Positions 1 to 4,427 of a stretch of 5,375 bases of DNA are shown piece after piece (positions within the stretch are counted from its first letter, which is position 1; every line of letters starts with the position of its first letter). Where the stretch lies: assembly GCA_963589585.1 (NCBI GenBank), contig CAVALG010000003.1:1-5375 (forward strand), given 5' to 3'. The notes under the pieces were generated by a model. The model ran no database searches, was not told the origin of the DNA, and saw nothing but the letters and a program-made list of their open reading frames with translations. The DNA comes from CAVALG01 sp963589585 (GTDB lineage: Bacteria > Bacillota > Clostridia > Oscillospirales > Acutalibacteraceae). Made by a program: the position numbers and the translations under genes.

Positions 1-670
1 TGCTTTCAATGCAGGGTTTTACTTTTTTGAAGTCATACGGCTCGGAAAGAATTTCATCGATACTCTCGCGATATCTTTCGCGCGGACCGATACGGTCGGC
101 AGGTATATCCTTAAATCCGTCACCCGTCCAGATATTCATAACGCAGGGTTCGCCGAGTTGCTCTGCAAGATAAGAAGAAATGCGGATGCAGGCTTTACCG
201 TGGTTAATCCAAAACTTTCTTGTTTCCTCATTGGGGCTTGAAAGCGTCAACGGGTCACACATCGGGTGTGAAAAGAATGTGGGGTTAAAATCGCAGCCCA
301 AGCCACGCTCTTTACAAAAATCAACCCATCTTTTAAAGTGTTTCGGCTCTAAAGCGTCCCTGTCAGCCCATTCGCCATCTTCAAAAACAGCATATGACGC
401 ATGAAGGTTCATTTTAGGTTTGCCGGGAATTAAGGACAACACCTTATCGATATCCGCCATCAGTTCTTCCGGGGTGCTTGCCCTACCGGGATAATTGCCC
501 GTTGTTTGGATACCGCCTGTAAGCGGTTTGCTTTTATCGGTATCAAAACCTCGTACATCATCACCCTGCCAACAATGCAGTGAAACCGAAACGTTTTTTA
601 ACTTTTTTAAAGCAGCGTCGGTATCCACACCAAACGACAAATACTTTTCTTTTGCTTCTTTATAACTCAT
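1..670 (-). CDS. rhaA: L-rhamnose isomerase, N-terminal half (partial)
   Basis: This gene encodes the cytoplasmic metal-dependent enzyme that converts L-rhamnose to L-rhamnulose, the first step of rhamnose breakdown. Reading on the minus strand from the ATG at 670-668 gives 223 complete codons without a stop before the window edge. The E. coli enzyme is about 419 residues, so slightly more than half is present. Landmarks recognised from the family are LHCWQGDDV (about residues 31-39), LTGGIQTTGNYPG (50-62), NLHASYA (88-94), DFNPTFFSHP (127-136) and VMNIWTGDGFKDIP (177-190). The catalytic Glu/Asp/His metal site known from E. coli RhaA lies in the missing C-terminal part and cannot be checked. 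The start is supported by CGGAGG at 683-678, seven bases upstream. The gene lies 62 nt behind the dehydrogenase gene on the same strand with no terminator between them, so the two are probably co-transcribed. Confidence 0.95.
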   Translation of the reverse strand, partial: MSYKEAKEKYLSFGVDTDAALKKLKNVSVSLHCWQGDDVRGFDTDKSKPLTGGIQTTGNYPGRASTPEELMADIDKVLSLIPGKPKMNLHASYAVFEDGEWADRDALEPKHFKRWVDFCKERGLGCDFNPTFFSHPMCDPLTLSSPNEETRKFWINHGKACIRISSYLAEQLGEPCVMNIWTGDGFKDIPADRIGPRERYRESIDEILSEPYDFKKVKPCIES

Positions 671-732
671 CTCTTAACCTCCGTTTAAATTAAAAGTCTA
701 TACAGCGTGACGCACGGCGCAGCTGCAATTAT
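671..732 (-). other. Short spacer between dehydrogenase and rhaA
   Basis: The 62-nt gap between the dehydrogenase stop codon (TAA at 735-733) and the rhaA start holds the rhaA Shine-Dalgarno CGGAGG (683-678). I see no terminator hairpin with a T-run and no convincing promoter. This fits one polycistronic message. Confidence 0.6.
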
Positions 733-1902
733 TTACAGGCTTTTCTTAAATATATCAATAATTTCGGAACGGTCAAGCGTTTTATATCCGCCGTCCATAA
801 CAACGGTTACATCCGCAATATCACCAAGCATATTTTCGGTAACTCCGAACTCTGAAATATTCATAACAAGCCCAAGTTCCTTCATCCAATTTTCCATTGC
901 CGCAAGACCATCTTCGGCAATCTGTGTGTCGGTCTTACCGTCGGCGTTCACACCCCACACATTGGTTGCAAAACGAACAAATTTTTTAAGCCCGTAAGGC
1001 ATAATATAATGGTAATATGCAAGTGAAACTGCCGAAAGCGTCATACCGTGGGTGGCGTTGGTATAACCGCCTATTGCCTGCCCTAACATATGCACCATCC
1101 AATCGGTGGTTTTCCCTTTTGCAATCAAAGTGTTAAGTGCCCAGGTAGCTGTCCACATTATATTGCTGCGTGCCTCATAATTTTGAGGATCTTTATTAGC
1201 AATACGGCTTGAATGTATAACAGAACGCATAAGTCCTTCCGCAATATAATCGCTTGTATTATCATCTTCGCCCGAAAAATACTGCTCACATATATGGTTA
1301 AAAATATCATAAATACCCGAAACCATTTGGTAATGCGGCAATGTAAGCGTGTAAACAGGGTTAAGAACCGAAAAGCGCGGCATTGCCGCTTCGCCTGCAT
1401 ACACATGGCCTATTTTCTGCTTGGTTTTACTGTTAGTAATAACCGAGCCTGCATTCATCTCAGAACCTGTTCCTACCATAGTAAGCACACAGCCTATGGG
1501 AACAACCTCACAATCGGGTTCTTCAAAACGAACATAATATTTTTCCCACGGGTCGTCATTACAGTTAATTGAAACGGCAAGTGCTTTACTGTAATCGCAA
1601 ACCGAGCCTCCGCCTACGGCAAGAATTAAATCAGCGCCGTGAGCACGGGCGATTTCTAAGCCTTCATACAGTTTATCAAGCGTCGGGTTAGGCATAACTC
1701 CGGCAATTTCGGCAATATCTTTGCCGTTCGCCTTTAATATGCTTACCACCTCGTCATATATGCCGTTCTTTTTAATTGAACCGCCGCCGTAAACCAATAT
1801 AACGCGTTTACCGTATTTCGGCAATTCTGTATTAAGAAACTGCAATGAATTTTCGCCGAAATATAGCTTTGTAGGGTTACAGTAAGTAAAATTACCCAAC
1901 AT
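733..1902 (-). CDS. Iron-containing alcohol dehydrogenase, probable lactaldehyde reductase
   Basis: This is a 389-residue group III (iron-type) alcohol dehydrogenase of the YqhD/butanol-dehydrogenase branch, near the usual family length of about 385-390. The nucleotide-binding half carries YGGGSIKK (38-45), AVGGGSVCDYSKA (96-108) and GTGSEMN (144-150). The four metal ligands are all visible by comparison with FucO and YqhD: Asp199 and His203 in YDIFNH, His271 in VHMLGQ, and His285 in ATHG. The usual second histidine four residues after the first C-terminal ligand (His267 of FucO) is Gln275 here. The GGGSIKK loop resembles that of YqhD, which suggests NADPH use, but this is inference. Being the first gene before rhaA, it probably reduces L-lactaldehyde from rhamnulose-1-phosphate cleavage to 1,2-propanediol. 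A general aldehyde or butanol dehydrogenase remains possible. The ATG at 1902-1900 is preferred over an in-frame ATG at 1986 because it has a good ribosome-binding site and gives the family N-terminus; the longer start overlaps the -35 box. Confidence 0.93.
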   Translation of the reverse strand: MLGNFTYCNPTKLYFGENSLQFLNTELPKYGKRVILVYGGGSIKKNGIYDEVVSILKANGKDIAEIAGVMPNPTLDKLYEGLEIARAHGADLILAVGGGSVCDYSKALAVSINCNDDPWEKYYVRFEEPDCEVVPIGCVLTMVGTGSEMNAGSVITNSKTKQKIGHVYAGEAAMPRFSVLNPVYTLTLPHYQMVSGIYDIFNHICEQYFSGEDDNTSDYIAEGLMRSVIHSSRIANKDPQNYEARSNIMWTATWALNTLIAKGKTTDWMVHMLGQAIGGYTNATHGMTLSAVSLAYYHYIMPYGLKKFVRFATNVWGVNADGKTDTQIAEDGLAAMENWMKELGLVMNISEFGVTENMLGDIADVTVVMDGGYKTLDRSEIIDIFKKSL

Positions 1903-1911
1903 AACTGTCAA

Positions 1912-1917
1912 CTTCCT
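1912..1917 (-). promoter_or_regulatory. Ribosome-binding site fixing the dehydrogenase start
   Basis: AGGAAG on the minus strand (within AAGGAAG) lies nine bases upstream of the ATG at 1902-1900. It decides in favour of the 389-residue product over the 28-residue N-terminal extension available in frame. Confidence 0.8.
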
Positions 1918-1927
1918 TTCGGATATG

Positions 1928-1959
1928 ATATATAATGCGGCAAATGCCGATATATATAT
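1928..1959. promoter_or_regulatory. Imperfect dyad at dehydrogenase/rhaA transcription start (candidate operator)
   Basis: The core CGGCAAATGCCG (1938-1949) has 5-bp arms around a 2-nt centre. After three mismatched positions on each side, outer arms ATATATA (1928-1934) and TATATAT (1953-1959) pair again. The dyad overlaps the end of the -10 box and the inferred start near 1951, a typical place for a repressor. Operator function is inference, and a transcript hairpin is the alternative. The outer arms are low-complexity AT and count for little on their own. Confidence 0.45.
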
Positions 1960-1986
1960 TTTAATGTTGCTTAGCCACTTCGTCAA
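1958..1986 (-). promoter_or_regulatory. Promoter of the dehydrogenase-rhaA operon
   Basis: On the minus strand, TTGACG (1986-1981) is followed after exactly 17 bases by TAAAAT (1963-1958), a near-consensus sigma70/sigmaA promoter. Transcription should begin near 1951, giving a leader of about 49 nt that ends in the ribosome-binding site. Confidence 0.75.
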
Positions 1987-2058
1987 TATATTTTCTTAAA
2001 TTTCAGGTTAAAAGATTTTAAATTTTCTATTACAGACTTTGCAACTGAAAAAGTTGAA

Positions 2059-2105
2059 GTTTTTTTAAAAAAACAGTAGCATTTGAGTAAGATATATGTT
2101 ATAAT
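2059..2105 (+). promoter_or_regulatory. Extended -10 promoter of the dockerin gene with possible UP element
   Basis: TGTTATAAT (2097-2105) is a perfect extended -10 (TG-n-TATAAT). The hexamer at -35 spacing (2077-2082, TAGCAT) is a poor match. The 16-nt palindrome GTTTTTTTAAAAAAAC (2059-2074) lies at about -53 to -38 from a predicted start near 2112, where an UP element would contact the alpha subunit. No other promoter of similar quality precedes the gene. Confidence 0.65.
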
Positions 2106-2111
2106 TAACAA

Positions 2112-2304
2112 AAATGCACCCTTATGTTTTTTAAATACATAGAACATCAATAAAAATTTGTGGCTGCGCTATATTCCCGATGTATGCACAGTATACATTC
2201 GGCGCTGTTGCAAAGGGTTGCGAACAAAGCCTTTAATAAGCTGCCGGTTTAAAGGTTTTGCGAATATCACCTAAAACTACCGGCGGCAGAATGGAGATTA
2301 AAGT
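2112..2304 (+). promoter_or_regulatory. Long structured 5' leader of the dockerin gene
   Basis: The inferred untranslated leader is about 190 nt and holds no ORF that I would call a gene. Four stem-loops can be drawn. They are TATGT/ACATA (2123-2127 with 2137-2141); CCGATGTAT with ATACATTCGG (2177-2185 with 2193-2202, one bulged T, 7-nt loop); AAAGG with CCTTT (2212-2216 with 2230-2234); and a 9-bp helix GCTGCCGGT with ACCGGCGGC (2240-2248 with 2279-2287, one G-U pair) enclosing AGGT/ACCT (2253-2256 with 2269-2272). The last helix ends five bases before GGAG (2293-2296), the ribosome-binding site, eight bases from the ATG. The two inner loops share TTGCGAA. It could be a riboswitch, a protein-binding leader or an mRNA stabiliser. 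I do not recognise a known class. Confidence 0.5.
2113..2128 (+). promoter_or_regulatory. Shared 16-nt motif, copy at the dockerin-gene transcription start
   Basis: AATGCACCCTTATGTT begins at the predicted transcription start, seven bases after the -10 box. It matches the inverted copy in the cdaR-like promoter (4324-4339) at 14 of 16 positions. A shared operator is inferred from similarity and position only. Confidence 0.4.
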
Positions 2305-4188
2305 ATGAAAAGGAAACTGATTGCTGTTATTACAGTATTGGCTCTTTGCCTGTCATTGCTTATCCCGTCAGCTTCGGTTTTTGCCGAAACCGAACTTCCG
2401 TATTGGGACAAATCAGTAATAATTGACGGCCGTACGCTTACATTGACTGTAACATCCAGAAATGCCGCAGGCGTGCTCGGCGGTGGTGTTGTTGAACTTA
2501 AGTATGACCCCGATGTACTTGAATTTCAGAGTACAAGCAATACAGGCCTTTCAGATTCAAGCAATATATGCGGCGTCGTCAACGGTTTAAGTTATTTGAA
2601 CACATTTATAGCGAACTTTGCTTCCGCTAAATCATTCAATGAAGATCGCACGCTTGTAATTGCTACATTTAAAATTAAAGACGGTAAAACCTGCACCGGC
2701 AATCCCTTTACCGTTGTAAGGGATCGTCTTATAGATTCGGGCGATGGAACAAACGCCCGTCCCGTTAAACAAATAAACATAGACAGTGAAGGTAATACTG
2801 TTACGCCTGCTGTTAAATTCAGTTGTTTGCACAGTATTTTAACCGATTGGGAAATAACCAAAAAGCCTACATATACGGAAGATGGCGAACGCATTCAAAG
2901 ATGCGCCGCTTGCGAAACCGTAATTAAAACCGAGAAAATAGACAAACTTAAAATTGATGATTTGCCCTATTGGGAAAAAACTGTTGTTGCAGACGGCAGA
3001 AAAGTTACAGTAACCGTTAAATCGGTGAATGGCGCAGGAATACTTGCAGGCGGCGCGGTAGGGTTAAAGTATGACCCCGAGGTTCTAAGATGCGTTGACG
3101 ATCTTGCCACCATAAGAAAGTCAAGAACCCTAAGCGGTCTTTCAGTCCTGAATGTGGAATACCCCACCGAAGACGGCGGCGTTGCTATATTCGTAAACCT
3201 TGCGAACGGAGAAGCGATTGAAGAAGACGGTGTTCTGTTTTCTGCTGTATTTGAAGTTATTGAGGGGAAATCCTGCGGCGAAACCCCGTTCACAATAGAC
3301 AGAGAAGATATGTTTGGCATAAATGATGAGGGAGACGCCACAATCCCACATATAACGGCAGAACCCACATTCACCTGCAATCATAAAGATTCAAAGGTTG
3401 AAACTAACCCTGCAACCTGCATAAAAGAGGGTTCCGAAACAACCACCTGTAATGTTTGCGGCAAAACGGAAACCAAGGTTCTTGAAATAATCGACCACGA
3501 TTACACCGTTAAAGCAAGCGAAACCCCTGCAACTTGCACCGCCGGCGGTAAGATAGTTTGGAAATGCGCTACCTGTGATAAGACCAAAGAGGAACCGCTT
3601 GAGGCACTTGGTCACAATTGGGATAACGGCACCATAACTAAAGCTCCTACCTGCACCGAAAAAGGCATTAAAACTATTGCTTGCACAAGGTGCGACGAAA
3701 CTAAAACTGAAGATGTTGACGCTCTTGGGCACAATTGGGATAACGGCACTATAACTAAAGCCCCCACCTGCACCGAAAAAGGTGTTAAGACTATTGCCTG
3801 CACAAGATGCAGCGAAACAAAGACAGAAGATATTGCTGCCACCGGACACAAACCCGGAAATCAGGTGACCGAAGTGGAACCCACACTTACAGAAAACGGC
3901 ATTGCGCGTATAAGATGTACAGTGTGCGACGAAATACTCGAAGAGGTTATTCTGCCCAAGTTGCTTAAATACGGTGATGTTAACGCAAACGGGGTAGTAG
4001 ATTCAAATGATGCTATTTTGATACTGCGCTATGACGCTAACGTCTTAAGCGAACTCACCGAATCACAAAAACTTGCAGCAGATGTTGATGGTACGGAAGT
4101 TATAGATTCAAATGATGCTATTTTGATATTGCGATTTGATGCAAAAACCATTACAAAATTCCCTGTTGAGGATAAAAAAGCCGACTGA
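2305..4188 (+). CDS. Secreted cohesin-like / Cys-repeat / dockerin protein
   Basis: This 627-residue exported protein is probably part of a cellulosome-like or other cell-surface protein assembly. Residues 1-27 form a classic signal peptide (KRK, hydrophobic core, SVFA before ETE). Two homologous modules follow, each opening with LPYW(D/E)K and carrying a cohesin-like beta domain (about 36-172 and 224-356, with LKYDPDVLEF and LKYDPEVL). Each ends in a Cys-x-His and a Cys-x-x-Cys segment. Residues 358-552 are a Cys-rich array whose units follow His-x12-Cys-x9-Cys-x2-Cys. Residues 555-615 are a type I dockerin with two Ca-binding loops (558-569 and 593-604). There is no SLH domain, sortase motif or C-terminal membrane segment, so the dockerin is the likely anchoring device. 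No catalytic domain is visible. GGAG at 2293-2296 supports the start. The gene is monocistronic, with its own promoter and terminator. The cohesin call is by pattern and less certain than the dockerin; a related carbohydrate-binding or adhesion fold is possible. Confidence 0.9.
   Translation: MKRKLIAVITVLALCLSLLIPSASVFAETELPYWDKSVIIDGRTLTLTVTSRNAAGVLGGGVVELKYDPDVLEFQSTSNTGLSDSSNICGVVNGLSYLNTFIANFASAKSFNEDRTLVIATFKIKDGKTCTGNPFTVVRDRLIDSGDGTNARPVKQINIDSEGNTVTPAVKFSCLHSILTDWEITKKPTYTEDGERIQRCAACETVIKTEKIDKLKIDDLPYWEKTVVADGRKVTVTVKSVNGAGILAGGAVGLKYDPEVLRCVDDLATIRKSRTLSGLSVLNVEYPTEDGGVAIFVNLANGEAIEEDGVLFSAVFEVIEGKSCGETPFTIDREDMFGINDEGDATIPHITAEPTFTCNHKDSKVETNPATCIKEGSETTTCNVCGKTETKVLEIIDHDYTVKASETPATCTAGGKIVWKCATCDKTKEEPLEALGHNWDNGTITKAPTCTEKGIKTIACTRCDETKTEDVDALGHNWDNGTITKAPTCTEKGVKTIACTRCSETKTEDIAATGHKPGNQVTEVEPTLTENGIARIRCTVCDEILEEVILPKLLKYGDVNANGVVDSNDAILILRYDANVLSELTESQKLAADVDGTEVIDSNDAILILRFDAKTITKFPVEDKKAD
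2392..3492 (+). repeat. Duplicated cohesin-like module (two copies)
   Basis: Residues 30-213 (2392-2943) and 219-396 (2959-3492) are divergent copies of one module. Each runs LPYW(D/E)K, a strand-rich DGR-T-TV segment, G(V/I)L(G/A)GG, LKYDP(D/E)V, then GK(T/S)C with a nearby PFT(V/I), then F(S/T)C-x-H and finally a Cys-x-x-Cys turn. Cys130 and Cys324 fall at the same module position. Nucleotide similarity is low, so the duplication is old. Confidence 0.75.
3376..3960 (+). repeat. Cys-x-x-Cys repeat array (about 39 residues per unit)
   Basis: Five tandem units span residues 358-552. Three share exact spacing: His398/Cys411/Cys421/Cys424, His437/Cys450/Cys460/Cys463 and His476/Cys489/Cys499/Cys502. 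The first unit (Cys358, His360, Cys372, Cys382, Cys385) is one residue shorter. The last (His515, Leu528, Cys538, Cys541) has lost its first cysteine. A sixth, isolated unit follows the first cohesin-like domain (His176, Tyr190, Cys200, Cys203). Four Cys/His per unit could hold zinc, or the cysteines could form disulfides outside the cell. The sequence does not decide between these. Confidence 0.8.
3610..3843 (+). repeat. Pair of nearly identical 117-nt tandem repeats
   Basis: Units at 3610-3726 and 3727-3843 (residues 436-474 and 475-513) are the closest pair in the array. By hand count they agree at 96 of 117 bases and 34 of 39 residues, and the first 19 residues are identical. Twelve of the 17 differing codons are synonymous. 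Confidence 0.85.
3967..4149 (+). other. Type I dockerin domain
   Basis: Residues 555-615 contain two 35-residue-spaced F-hand segments. Loop 1 has Asp558, Asn560, Asn562, Gly563, Asp566 and Asp569, a complete calcium-binding pattern. Loop 2 has Asp593, Asp595, Thr597, Glu598, Asp601 and Asp604, so loop position 5 is Thr and position 6 is Glu where Gly is usual. Both are followed by the identical AILILR helix, and both have Ser-Asn at loop positions 10-11, where cohesin specificity is read in known dockerins. Confidence 0.9.
3998..4128 (+). repeat. 26-nt exact direct repeat within the dockerin
   Basis: Positions 3998-4023 and 4103-4128 are identical over 26 bases, starting TAGATTCAAATGATG, 105 nt apart. 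They encode the DSNDAILI core of each dockerin half. The flanking codons have diverged. Confidence 0.85.
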
Positions 4189-4206
4189 GTATAACCTTTA
4201 TGCCCT

Positions 4207-4240
4207 TACCGCCCCATTATTTGGGGCGGTATCTTTTGTT
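4207..4240 (+). terminator. Rho-independent terminator of the dockerin gene
   Basis: A 9-bp GC-rich stem, TACCGCCCC (4207-4215) with GGGGCGGTA (4223-4231), encloses a 7-nt loop and is followed by TCTTTTGTT. It lies 18 bases after the stop codon and should end transcription before the regulator gene's own promoter. Confidence 0.92.
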
Positions 4241-4319
4241 TCACCGCAAATTGCACATTTCTAACTTTCACACAGTCTGCAAACCATTTGTAAATTTTTT
4301 GTTTTTTGTCAAATAACAC

Positions 4320-4348
4320 TTGAAAAATAAGCGTGCATTGTGTAAAAT
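4320..4348 (+). promoter_or_regulatory. Promoter of the cdaR-like gene
   Basis: TTGAAA (4320-4325), a 17-bp spacer and TAAAAT (4343-4348) make a near-consensus vegetative promoter. The predicted start is near 4355, giving a leader of about 73 nt. The spacer contains the inverted AATGCAC-type motif. Confidence 0.75.
4324..4339 (-). promoter_or_regulatory. Shared 16-nt motif, inverted copy in the cdaR-like promoter
   Basis: Read on the minus strand this is AATGCACGCTTATTTT, matching the copy at 2113-2128 at 14 of 16 positions. It occupies the region between -35 and -10, where a bound protein would block RNA polymerase. A core-only plus-strand copy, AATGCAC, lies at 4389-4395 in the leader and forms a 7-bp inverted repeat with it. 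Confidence 0.4.
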
Positions 4349-4427
4349 AGACTTGTATTGTTATAGGATTTATGCAACTTATACCCCTAATGCACAAGAC
4401 TGATTAACACAGGGAGGAAACTATAAA

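Noticed and set aside
579..594. Catabolite-response (cre) element at the beginning of rhaA
   Set aside because: TGAAACCGAAACG follows the first half of the cre pattern but lacks the closing CA, and it lies in conserved coding sequence.
1903..1986. A 28-residue N-terminal extension of the dehydrogenase from an ATG at 1986
   Set aside because: It has no ribosome-binding site, overlaps the -35 and -10 boxes, reads as an AT-rich hydrophobic stretch, and homologues begin at the internal Met.
2041..2066. Terminator-like hairpin CAACT/AGTTG followed by seven T
   Set aside because: The stem is only 5 bp and AT-rich, no plus-strand gene precedes it, and it fits better as part of the upstream promoter region.
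2160..2290. Cyclic-di-GMP (GEMM) riboswitch in the dockerin-gene leader
   Set aside because: AACAAAGCC and GCACAG recall parts of the consensus, but the GGGCAAACC and GACGCAAAGCC cores and the GNRA tetraloop-receptor layout are not there.
3391..3851. Long minus-strand open frames opposite the Cys-repeat region
   Set aside because: They are shadows created by the repeat codon pattern of the real plus-strand gene and have no ribosome-binding site or recognisable protein.
4238..4319. Possible small gene or RNA between the terminator and the cdaR-like promoter
   Set aside because: It is AT-rich sequence with short T-runs, with no start codon behind a ribosome-binding site and no stable hairpin that I can see.
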